In this document: positions 56,719-63,900 of the stretch, one piece after another | Layout: every line of letters starts with the position of its first letter | Position numbering within the stretch: position 1 is the first letter of the stretch | Source: Pseudomonas quebecensis | GTDB lineage: Bacteria; Pseudomonadota; Gammaproteobacteria; Pseudomonadales; Pseudomonadaceae | DNA: 64,000 bases | NCBI RefSeq assembly: GCF_026410085.1 | Contig: NZ_CP112866.1 | Span: 62,001-126,000, forward strand | Direction: 5' to 3' | Notes under the pieces: model-generated | Told to the model about the DNA's origin: nothing | Seen by the model: only the letters and a program-made list of their open reading frames with translations | Databases searched by the model: none | Translations under genes and position numbers: made by a program

Positions 56719-57563
56719 TTTTTATTCGCTTCTATGAGCGCCTTTTTTATGAGAATTATGTTGCTGTTTTCAATATCTAGCGGAGCTCCCTCCATTTCCA
56801 ACAAAATGTTGTGCGTTTTTAGGCTTTTTATTACCGCGCTTTTAAATGTTTCGGTTAGTTCGTTTTTGAAGTGGTCTGAATGTTGGTCAAGCCAGACGGG
56901 AATACCATTCCATAGCCAAGACTTCACTCCTGAGATGTGTAGCGTCTTAATTAGATTCCAAATTTCGTGGGCAGCGCAGGGCAAATCGAACGCTAGACCT
57001 TTAGTTTTACAGTAGCCAAGATAGTGCCCAATATCAAACGCCATCATGCATTCAGAGCGCCTGCACAGCTCTAGGTAAAACTCCCAAAATTCTATGTTTC
57101 CAAATTCGCTATAGATTGGTGGGTTTTCCAAAACTACAGGTATTTCAAAGTAGTCATTTATGAATCTGGCATTGTCAGCAGTGGTTTTTAATGTTTCTTT
57201 ATTCATAGGCGGATTGGTTTGGTGAGCGCCCAAAAATAGATTGCCATTCCTCCAAATTCCGATGTCTTCCTCGATATAAATTATAGGAAGTGTGGCTAGC
57301 GCCTCCTTCAGGTTTTTTAAGTCTGCCAAGTCAGTAACCCCTGAGAAATTGATGTCTACGGGGTGTGCGGACATCGTAAAGTCTGCGGATAGGCATATAT
57401 CAGTTAATGAGCTTTCTATTTTATCCCAAGGGCGTATACCCAAACTAAAGTGGCGAATCGGTGTTTGATTATATATATGGTTGTTGTCAGTGCGATGCTG
57501 AACGAATTTTTTTAGTTTCTCTACGTCGCCGCTAATGCCTATGCGAATTGAGCGGTTGTTCAT
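56715..57563 (-). CDS. TIM-barrel protein with DUF692-like metal ligands
   Basis: This 282-residue protein has motifs in the order seen in DUF692 (MbnB/TglH) iron enzymes and the xylose-isomerase-like barrel: SAHPVDINFSG (His), GAHQTN (His), VVLENPP (Glu), MAFDIGHYLGY (Asp and His), KTLHISGV (His) and ILLEMEG (Glu). That spacing suggests two or three metal ions. DUF692 enzymes oxidise or remove atoms from peptide residues during RiPP maturation. Identity is by motif pattern only; a sugar isomerase/epimerase-like role is the alternative. It lies 22 bp after the radical SAM gene. Confidence 0.6.
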   Translation of the reverse strand: MNNRSIRIGISGDVEKLKKFVQHRTDNNHIYNQTPIRHFSLGIRPWDKIESSLTDICLSADFTMSAHPVDINFSGVTDLADLKNLKEALATLPIIYIEEDIGIWRNGNLFLGAHQTNPPMNKETLKTTADNARFINDYFEIPVVLENPPIYSEFGNIEFWEFYLELCRRSECMMAFDIGHYLGYCKTKGLAFDLPCAAHEIWNLIKTLHISGVKSWLWNGIPVWLDQHSDHFKNELTETFKSAVIKSLKTHNILLEMEGAPLDIENSNIILIKKALIEANKK

Positions 57564-57585
57564 AAATCACCCGTTTGAATGTTGG

Positions 57586-59322
57586 TTATAAGGATCTACC
57601 TATAAGTTCGCCTCTCCTACCTCCTGAACCAGTTGTCGGTGTTTCTAGGATTTTGAGTTTGGGCGCGTTGACCGGTTTGTCATCGGCGATAGCTTTGTTG
57701 ATTGTTGCCACATAGTTGATAAAGAATGGCTCGCGGTTAATTTCAGTTGTTTTATCCGTGTTGTGGCAAAGCCACCATAAGACTTTGAATGGCATATGCT
57801 TTAAGTGAATATTTAGCAAGGAGTGGTAGGCTGTCTCTGTAAGCGACGTATGTGTCCCAATTTTTTCAATGTTTGATTCGATTGCTTGTTCGAGTTGATT
57901 TAGTAGTGGGATTGCAAAGTTGTCTATATAGGCGGTATATATGTTATATACTTCGTGATTTTCAATAAATTCTCTGCTGTTTGGTAGCTGTGTCAGGTCA
58001 AGCTTTGTGCCTGTCTTTCTCTCCAGATTTTTTCTTACGGGGGTTCCTGGATACAACATCATAATATTGAAATAGTGATCTAAAGATTCGTGTTCTGTAA
58101 GCCCGGATTTTACCAAAAAAACTAAGTTTTCAATGATTTCTCTTTTTTGTTGGTCGTGATAAAACATTATAAAGTCAAGTCCGACATCGATCTTGTTGTT
58201 TTGTAGGGCTCTTACGGCATCAATATTGTTTTGCACGGTGACCCTTTTGTTCATGTAGTCTAGTTGCGACTGTGAGCCAGACTCGATGCCCATCTCGACA
58301 AGCCTTAGTCCCTGACTCACTAGTTTTGGTAGTTCGGATTGTAACTTTAGAAGGTAGCCTACCGTGGAGGAACTGCTCCATGTGACCCGGCCGTTAAATA
58401 AGTTGTACAGTTTCTCTGAGAATTCCAGCACCCTATCTTTACGAACGAAAAAATTCGCATCCATCATGTATATGTGTTCGAACGAGTAGTGCGTATAGGC
58501 TTCCGCTATCCAGCTAACAAGTGTCGTGGCTTCGATGGCGCGCCATTTTGGCCCCTCCTTGTCTGCTGCGACAATAGCGCAAAAAGAGCATGCTAATGGG
58601 CAGCCTCGACTGCTTGTCAATGCTATGGCTTTTCTCTGTTTAGAGTCTTTCCTATCTGTGAAATAAAGTTTTTGTAAGCGTTCCGAAGAGTATTCAAGGA
58701 GCGGGTTCTCCCAGTCCGCTGTGGGGAGTTGTATCTTTTCTATATAGGACTCTTTCAGCTTTCCAGATGTCGTAAGCCACACTGCGTTTGGTATTCTATT
58801 GAAGTGATTTTTATAAATGTGTTTTTTTGATTTTGTTTTGCGTGGGAACTGAGTGTGAGTATTATTAAATACGTCTATGAGTTTAGCAGTTGAATGCTCA
58901 CCCTCGCCACGTATCGCTAACTCAAAGGTCCTGTTACTCGCACGCAGAAAATCTTCCGCTGCTAGGCTTATATGTGGGCCGCCACAAAAAATGAATGTTC
59001 CGGGCAAGGCATTTTTTATTGTTTTTCCCCATGTTATCGCTGCCTGCACATGACTGCTATATATTGAGATCCCTATAAAGTGTGGTGCCCAGTTGATTAA
59101 ATCGGCTAGCTCGTCAATATCTGATGTGTATAGGTCGGAATAGTCAAAGATTTTACAAGTTGTGTGCTCGGAATTTTTTCTTACATAAGCTGAAATGTTC
59201 TGTAGGCCAAGCGGCATCACTTTTTGTGGGCCTTCGCCGTAGGGTAGAGCGACTAATGCGAGTCGACAGAGTTCGACAGGCTCACTCGTGCAAGGCGCGG
59301 AAAAGTTGTGAGCTTTTTTCAT
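57586..59322 (-). CDS. B12-binding radical SAM enzyme
   Basis: This 578-residue protein has an N-terminal cobalamin-binding domain (about residues 60-180: IGISIYSSHVQAA, FIFCGGPHISLAAEDF, LAIRGEGEHS). A radical SAM domain follows, with CPLACSFC (CxxxCxxC, about residue 240) and the later MDANFF and LRLVEMGIESGSQ motifs. The C-terminal part (about residues 460-578) is unassigned. Enzymes of this class often methylate unactivated carbons, also in RiPP maturation. I start it at 59322 because CGAGGAG lies 5-6 bases upstream; an in-frame ATG lies 18 bp before. It overlaps the 84-residue gene. Confidence 0.85.
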   Translation of the reverse strand: MKKAHNFSAPCTSEPVELCRLALVALPYGEGPQKVMPLGLQNISAYVRKNSEHTTCKIFDYSDLYTSDIDELADLINWAPHFIGISIYSSHVQAAITWGKTIKNALPGTFIFCGGPHISLAAEDFLRASNRTFELAIRGEGEHSTAKLIDVFNNTHTQFPRKTKSKKHIYKNHFNRIPNAVWLTTSGKLKESYIEKIQLPTADWENPLLEYSSERLQKLYFTDRKDSKQRKAIALTSSRGCPLACSFCAIVAADKEGPKWRAIEATTLVSWIAEAYTHYSFEHIYMMDANFFVRKDRVLEFSEKLYNLFNGRVTWSSSSTVGYLLKLQSELPKLVSQGLRLVEMGIESGSQSQLDYMNKRVTVQNNIDAVRALQNNKIDVGLDFIMFYHDQQKREIIENLVFLVKSGLTEHESLDHYFNIMMLYPGTPVRKNLERKTGTKLDLTQLPNSREFIENHEVYNIYTAYIDNFAIPLLNQLEQAIESNIEKIGTHTSLTETAYHSLLNIHLKHMPFKVLWWLCHNTDKTTEINREPFFINYVATINKAIADDKPVNAPKLKILETPTTGSGGRRGELIGRSL

Positions 59323-59536
59323 AAGAACTCCTCGCTTCACTGGCTTTAGCCAGGCAAAAAAAATCTGGATAGCGCTCCGCTATGAGCGCAGATTTCTCGT
59401 CAGACTCTAGTGCATCAATAAATTTATTTTTCGATATTTTTAGAAGGTGCGTCCCGTTATGGAAGAAGCAATATCCTAGTTCTGTTAGGCAGACTACTCC
59501 GATCTTCGTTTTTATTCTCATGCGGCGTTGATCCAT
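59282..59536 (-). CDS. Small unknown protein between hairpin and radical SAM gene
   Basis: This 84-residue protein has an N-terminal beta-like half (KIGVVCLTELGYCFFHNGTHLLKIS, two or three strands) and a helical C-terminal half. Size and position (before a radical SAM gene, after the peptide gene) fit a peptide-binding RRE or chaperone-type protein, but I see no proven match. It overlaps the next gene by 41 bp. Alternative: an unrelated small regulator. Confidence 0.55.
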   Translation of the reverse strand: MDQRRMRIKTKIGVVCLTELGYCFFHNGTHLLKISKNKFIDALESDEKSALIAERYPDFFCLAKASEARSSYEKSSQLFRALHE

Positions 59537-59546
59537 CCGCTCTCAG

Positions 59547-59577
59547 TAATTGGACACTGTTTTACAGTGTCCAATTA
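59547..59577 (-). terminator. Perfect hairpin between peptide gene and enzyme genes
   Basis: The 14-bp arms (TAATTGGACACTGT and its exact complement) with a 3-nt loop lie 18 bp after the peptide stop and 10 bp before the 84-residue gene. On the minus strand it lacks a good U tract, so it may be a partial terminator or a 3'-end stabiliser that raises peptide mRNA over enzyme mRNA, as in other peptide operons. Confidence 0.7.
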
Positions 59578-59595
59578 GTAGCTAGTAGTACTTCA

Positions 59596-59715
59596 TTAGA
59601 ATTCGGGTGCCGTTTTTCCAGCAACCATGTCGTAACTTCCATCTGGTACCGGAGTTAAGGTCTCGACATCAGAGGCCAGTTCATCCAGATAGTCATCGTC
59701 ATTTTCGTCTGCCAT
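59596..59715 (-). CDS. Candidate RiPP precursor peptide (39 residues)
   Basis: The peptide begins MADENDDDYLDELASDVETL, with Asp/Glu-rich leader-like character, and ends in a short GSYDMVAGKTAPEF tail. It has no Cys, His, Trp or Arg. AAGGAG lies 7 bases before the ATG, a strong ribosome binding site, which decides the start over an in-frame ATG 69 bp upstream. A sigma-70-like promoter lies ~90 bp upstream. The role is inferred from size, leader-like composition and place in front of a radical SAM and a DUF692-like enzyme. Confidence 0.65.
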   Translation of the reverse strand: MADENDDDYLDELASDVETLTPVPDGSYDMVAGKTAPEF

Positions 59716-59802
59716 GATATTGCTCCTTTTTGTTTTTGATTTCAGCGTATTTGCAGTCGGATTAAGCGTCTTGCATGCCAGCAAGAATCGTGGCTGCTCT
59801 TA

Positions 59803-59832
59803 TATAAAAGTCCCAGAGATTCTTTAAGTCAA
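59803..59832 (-). promoter_or_regulatory. Candidate sigma-70 promoter of the peptide cluster
   Basis: On the minus strand TTGACT (59827-59832) and TTTATA (59803-59808) are spaced by 18 nt, a good housekeeping promoter. It points at the peptide gene start 88 bp downstream. Confidence 0.55.
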
Positions 59833-60217
59833 ATAGAAAATGAAATTTCAGAAATTTCCTAAGATTACTGTTTGCTTGTAAGAAAAGTCCCGCTTTGAAG
59901 GATGGCTCCTACGAGTATGTAGGATGAAGAGGCCATGGAGGCAATCGAATCGTTTGTGGTGTGCTTGTTTATTTTTTGGAATTATGGATTAACGGCTGAC
60001 TCGTTACAGCAAAACTCTATTTTCGAAATTTCAAGACTTTTTAAGCAGTTATATCGTGCGAATGTAATCCGATTCCTATCTCTTGGTCTAAAAAACAGTC
60101 CTCTGAGCTGTTTCTGCGATCGAGACTCAGATTCCAATTTATGCATTAAGTAAGTGCTTTAACTGAGATAAACATATGGAGTAGGGCTTGCCCTACTACA
60201 TTGGATCTTCTGTGTTC
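59833..60217. other. Intergenic region without a clear gene
   Basis: About 385 bp of AT-rich sequence between the peptide-cluster promoter and the LysR gene. A 72-codon open stretch at 59935 has no convincing family or coding pattern. A REP half-like palindrome (GTAGGGCTTGCCCTAC) lies near 60182-60197. Confidence 0.6.
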
Positions 60218-61120
60218 CTACAGACGTTGCAGTAGTTCCCAGGCACGCTGCCCAACAATCCCCAACAACTTGGCCAACATATGCGGCGGTGGCTCATCTG
60301 CGCGGGTCAGGGCGTACAAGGTGATCGGCAACGGTGGCGTGAGCGGGCGGATGCAGGTGGTGGCGGTCGAGGCGCCGAGGGCGGTGAAGGGGTCGATGAC
60401 CGTCAGGCCAGCGCCGGATTCGACCATGGCGCGGGCCAGGGAATAGGTTTGCACCGAGATTGTCACCCGGGGCGCGGGGTCGACGTTTTCCAGGTAGCTG
60501 TCGAGTTTGGCGGCCAGCGGATCGGCGCTGGAAAGGCCGATCAACGGCGCACCCGCCAGGTCCGCCAAGGGCAATGGCGTGCTCAGTTCGGCTTCGGTCC
60601 AGTAGCCTTTGGACGCCAACGCCACCAGCACACCGTTGGCCAGCACTTGGGTGGTCAAGCCCGGGTGCCCGGAGAAGTTGAGGGTCAGCGCCAGATCAAT
60701 CTCGCGCATCAGCAGTTTCTGCACCAGCTCACGGCTGTGGTCGCTGGACAGCTCGCAGGCCATGTCCGGGTAATCGCGGGTCCATTCCAGGATTGCCGGC
60801 GGCAGCAGCGACAAGGCCAGCGCCGGGATCGCCCCGATGCGCACGCTCTGGCCCGGTGCGCGGCGCAAGCTCTTGGCCAGGCGCCGCACGGCTTGCAGGC
60901 TGTCGGTGACTTTATCGACTTCGCGCTCCAGCGCCAGCGCTTCCGGCGTGGGCTGCAACTTGCCGCGCACCCGCAGAAACAACGGGAAACCCAACTGCAA
61001 CTCGGCGTGCTGCAGCACCTTGGTCACTGCCGGTTGTGACACGTGCAACAACTGCGCGGCAGCGCTGACGGAGCCGGTCTGGCGGATAGCCTGGAAGATT
61101 TCGATATGACGCAGGCGCAT
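60218..61120 (-). CDS. LysR family transcriptional regulator
   Basis: This 300-residue LysR protein has a winged HTH at about residues 2-62 (RHIEIFQAIRQTGSVSAAAQLLHVSQPAVTKVLQ) and a substrate-binding domain. The start at 61120 gives the standard LysR start; an upstream in-frame ATG at 61165 is less typical. It is divergent from the D-amino acid oxidoreductase-ridA-binding-protein genes, which it probably regulates. Effector unknown. Confidence 0.92.
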   Translation of the reverse strand: MRLRHIEIFQAIRQTGSVSAAAQLLHVSQPAVTKVLQHAELQLGFPLFLRVRGKLQPTPEALALEREVDKVTDSLQAVRRLAKSLRRAPGQSVRIGAIPALALSLLPPAILEWTRDYPDMACELSSDHSRELVQKLLMREIDLALTLNFSGHPGLTTQVLANGVLVALASKGYWTEAELSTPLPLADLAGAPLIGLSSADPLAAKLDSYLENVDPAPRVTISVQTYSLARAMVESGAGLTVIDPFTALGASTATTCIRPLTPPLPITLYALTRADEPPPHMLAKLLGIVGQRAWELLQRL

Positions 61121-61228
61121 GGCAAGTCCATAACCTTTGTTTATAGGTGAACCATCTTTATTCATTGTCGCTGGCCTGTCACCTGCCCCTAGGCTGGAAC
61201 CCTCTTAATGCAACGGCAGGTGGCGGGG

Positions 61229-62452
61229 ATGGTGTGCATCATCGGCGGTGGGGTGATCGGTCTGGCCAGTGCCTATGCGCTGGTGCGTGCGGGCCATGAA
61301 GTGACGGTGATCGATGCGCGCGACACCCTGGGTAGCGAGACCAGCTTCGCCAACGGCGGGCAATTGTCCTACCGCTACGTCGCCCCGCTGGCGGATGCCG
61401 GTGTGCCGCTGCAAGCCATCGGTTGGTTGCTGCGTGGTGACTCGCCGCTCAAGCTGCGCCCGCGCCTCGACCCTCGGCAGTGGCGCTGGATGGCGGCGTT
61501 CCTCGGCGCTTGCCGTGGCTCGGTGAACCAGCGCAATGCCGCGCACCTGCTGCGCCTGGCGGCCTTGAGCCAAGCGACGTTGCAGCAATGGCGCGAGGAT
61601 GATCGTCTGGACGGTTTCGACTGGCGGCGCAACGGCAAGCTGGTGACGTTTCGCACTGCGGCAAGCTTTGAATCGGCACGCAATAAAATCACCGACATCC
61701 TGCAACAGCAAGTGCTATCCGCCGTCGATTGTGCACGCTTGGAACCGGCGCTGGAGGGCGGTGGTTTTGTCGGTGGGATCTACACACCGAGCGAAGAAGT
61801 GGCCGATTGTCATGCCTTCTGCCAGCGTTTGGCGGCGCGGCTGCAAGCGTCGGGGCGTTGCCGCTTTGTGCTGGGGCGCAAGGTCACTGGCGTTCGTCAT
61901 GCCGACGGCGCGGTGCAGGCAATCGAGTTGGGCGATGAGGTGATGCCGGTCGAAAACCTGGTGCTGGCCGCCGGTTATCGCAGCGCTGAACTGGGGGCCT
62001 CGCTGGCGCTGTACCCGCTCAAGGGCTACAGCCTCAGCGTGCCGATTGGCGCGCAGCATCGGGCGCCGAACGTGAGCATCACCGACTACGACCGCAAGAT
62101 CGTCTACGCGCGCATCGGCGAGCAACTGCGGGTGGCGGCGATGGTGGACATCGTCGGTTTCGATGCGAGCCTCGACCCCAAACGCCTGGCGCTGATGAAA
62201 CGCCAGGCCCTGGAGACTTTACCCCTGGCTGGCGACTATGCCCATGCGGTGGAATGGGCCGGCATGCGTCCGGCCACCCCGACCGGCGTGCCGCTGATTG
62301 GCGCCGGTCAATATCGCAACCTGTGGCTGAACCTGGGCCACGGCGCGCTGGGTTTTACCCTGGCCTGTGGCAGCGGCAAACTGCTTGCCGAACTCATCGA
62401 CCAACAGGTCACTTCCATTGATATGCAGGGCCTGGCGCCCCGCGCGGCATAA
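61229..62452 (+). CDS. FAD-dependent D-amino acid oxidoreductase (DadA-like)
   Basis: This protein of about 407 residues has an N-terminal FAD site (VCIIGGGVIGLASAYALVRAGHEV), GSETSFANGGQLSYRYVAPLAD as in DadA proteins, and the C-terminal WAGMRPATPTGVPLIG and GHGALGFTLACGSG motifs. It would oxidise D-amino acids to 2-oxo acids in membrane-linked respiration. The ATG at 61229 has an AGGTGG site 5 bases upstream; an ATG at 61208 is also possible. The ridA gene follows at 11 bp. Confidence 0.9.
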   Translation: MVCIIGGGVIGLASAYALVRAGHEVTVIDARDTLGSETSFANGGQLSYRYVAPLADAGVPLQAIGWLLRGDSPLKLRPRLDPRQWRWMAAFLGACRGSVNQRNAAHLLRLAALSQATLQQWREDDRLDGFDWRRNGKLVTFRTAASFESARNKITDILQQQVLSAVDCARLEPALEGGGFVGGIYTPSEEVADCHAFCQRLAARLQASGRCRFVLGRKVTGVRHADGAVQAIELGDEVMPVENLVLAAGYRSAELGASLALYPLKGYSLSVPIGAQHRAPNVSITDYDRKIVYARIGEQLRVAAMVDIVGFDASLDPKRLALMKRQALETLPLAGDYAHAVEWAGMRPATPTGVPLIGAGQYRNLWLNLGHGALGFTLACGSGKLLAELIDQQVTSIDMQGLAPRAA

Positions 62453-62462
62453 GGAAGCCCCC

Positions 62463-62813
62463 ATGACCATCAACCGAATCAGCAGTAATGAACGCCTGAG
62501 CGGCGCCGTGACGTTCAAGAACTTGGTGTTCCTCTCCGGCCAGGTGCCAGGCGACGGTGAGGACGTGGCGACGCAAACCCGCGAAGTCCTCGCCAAGATC
62601 GATGGGCTGTTGGCCCAGGCAGGCAGCGACAAGGATCATCTGCTCAATGCAACGATTTATCTGAAAGACATCAGCAGTGGTTTTGCACCGATGAACGCGC
62701 AGTGGTCTGCGTGGCTTTCGCCAGGCATGGCGCCGACCCGCACCACCCTGCAAGCGGAACTGGCTCGACCCAGTGTGCTGGTGGAAATCAGCGTGATTGC
62801 TGTACGTAAATAA
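62463..62813 (+). CDS. RidA family protein
   Basis: This 116-residue protein of the RidA/YjgF/UK114 family hydrolyses reactive enamine/imine intermediates of amino-acid catabolism. It shows VFLSGQVPG, REVLAKIDGLLAQAGSDKDHLLNATIYLKD and the C-terminal PTRTTLQAEL with the catalytic Arg. Its place between a DadA-like enzyme and an amino-acid binding protein fits removal of imines formed from D-amino acids. Confidence 0.93.
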   Translation: MTINRISSNERLSGAVTFKNLVFLSGQVPGDGEDVATQTREVLAKIDGLLAQAGSDKDHLLNATIYLKDISSGFAPMNAQWSAWLSPGMAPTRTTLQAELARPSVLVEISVIAVRK

Positions 62814-62837
62814 CTCAAAGACCAACGGAGAATAACA

Positions 62838-63740
62838 ATGAAAAAGATCCTGTTGACCGGCTGCACCCTCGGGCTGTTATTGGCCGCACAGGCCCAAGCG
62901 AGCACGGCCCCGCTGGACGGCACACTGGCCAAGATCGCCAGCGCCAAGTCAATCACCCTGGGTTATCGCGACGCCTCGGTGCCGTTTTCGTACGTGGGCG
63001 ATCACAGCGGCAAACCCATGGGCTATTCGGTGGACCTGGCAAACAAGATCGTCGAACGCATCCAGCAGAAAACCGGGGTGCCCACCCTCAACGTCAAATA
63101 CAACCTGGTGACCTCCCAAACCCGTATTCCGTTGGTGCAGAACGGCACCGTCGACCTGGAATGCGGCTCCACCGGCGTGACTGCCGAACGGCAGAAACAG
63201 GTGGCGTTTTCCTACGGGTTTATCTATGTGAAAGGCCAGTTGTTGACGGCTAAAGACAGCGGCATCAACGGCTTCGCCGATCTGGCGGGCAAGAATGTGG
63301 TGACCACCGCCGGCACGACCAACGAGCGTTTCCTTAAAAGCTACAACGCCGAGCACAAGGCCAATATGTTTGTGATCAGCGCCAAGGACCATGGCGAAGC
63401 GTTCAAGATGCTGGAGACCGGTCGTGCGGCGGCGTTCTATATGGACGATGCATTGCTCTACGGCGAACGTGCCAAGGCCCGCGACCCGCACAACTGGGTG
63501 GTGGTGGGCGAGGAACAGTCGCGGGAGATCTACAGCTGCATGGTGCGCAAGGAGGACCCGCAGTTTCTGGCGGTGGTCAACGAGACCCTCGGTGACCTGT
63601 ACCGCAGCGGGGAAATCAACGGGATTTACCAGCGCTGGTTTGAACAGCCGATTCCGCCCAAGGGCTTGAACCTTGAGTTCCCGATGACCAGCGAGTTGAA
63701 GGCGATCATTGCCAAGCCGGTCAGCGACCCGGTGGAGTGA
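62838..63740 (+). CDS. Amino-acid ABC transporter substrate-binding protein
   Basis: This 300-residue periplasmic binding protein (family 3) has a signal peptide (MKKILLTGCTLGLLLAAQAQA), SITLGYRDASVPFSY, VDLECGSTGVTAERQKQVAFS and the aspartate/glutamate-type GRAAAFYMDDALLYG. It resembles GltI-like glutamate/aspartate binding proteins. No permease or ATPase genes are in the window, so it probably shares a transporter. AACGGAG precedes the start. Confidence 0.92.
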   Translation: MKKILLTGCTLGLLLAAQAQASTAPLDGTLAKIASAKSITLGYRDASVPFSYVGDHSGKPMGYSVDLANKIVERIQQKTGVPTLNVKYNLVTSQTRIPLVQNGTVDLECGSTGVTAERQKQVAFSYGFIYVKGQLLTAKDSGINGFADLAGKNVVTTAGTTNERFLKSYNAEHKANMFVISAKDHGEAFKMLETGRAAAFYMDDALLYGERAKARDPHNWVVVGEEQSREIYSCMVRKEDPQFLAVVNETLGDLYRSGEINGIYQRWFEQPIPPKGLNLEFPMTSELKAIIAKPVSDPVE

Positions 63741-63767
63741 TGTGCTGATGTGGTAACCCAATCTAAC

Positions 63768-63872
63768 TGTGGGAGCTGGCTTGCCTGCGATAGCTTCACC
63801 CAAGTGTTACTGAAAGACCGAGGTGACTGCATCGCGGGCAAGCCCGGCTCCCACACAAGCCCGCTCCCACAG
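63768..63872. repeat. REPIN with extra REP end
   Basis: TGTGGGAGCTGGCTTGCCTGCGA at the left (REP class with CTGGCTTGCC) and GGGCAAGCCCGGCTCCCACA at the right, followed directly by a second REP end (AAGCCCGCTCCCACAG). It lies between the binding-protein gene and rsmE. Confidence 0.8.
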
Positions 63873-63900
63873 TTTTGATTGGGTTTGCAAAGTAAGGGCG

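Noticed and set aside
56701..57015. A 104-codon plus-strand frame inside the DUF692-like gene
   Set aside because: It is antisense to a better supported gene with overlap coupling on both sides.
59716..59784. Longer 62-residue form of the precursor peptide
   Set aside because: The extension is Lys/Asn/Thr-rich, unlike the acidic body, and the internal ATG has the strong AAGGAG site.
59935..60153. A 72-codon plus-strand frame in the AT-rich spacer
   Set aside because: Although GAAGAGG precedes it, composition is not gene-like, no motif is seen and it may be chance in AT-rich sequence.
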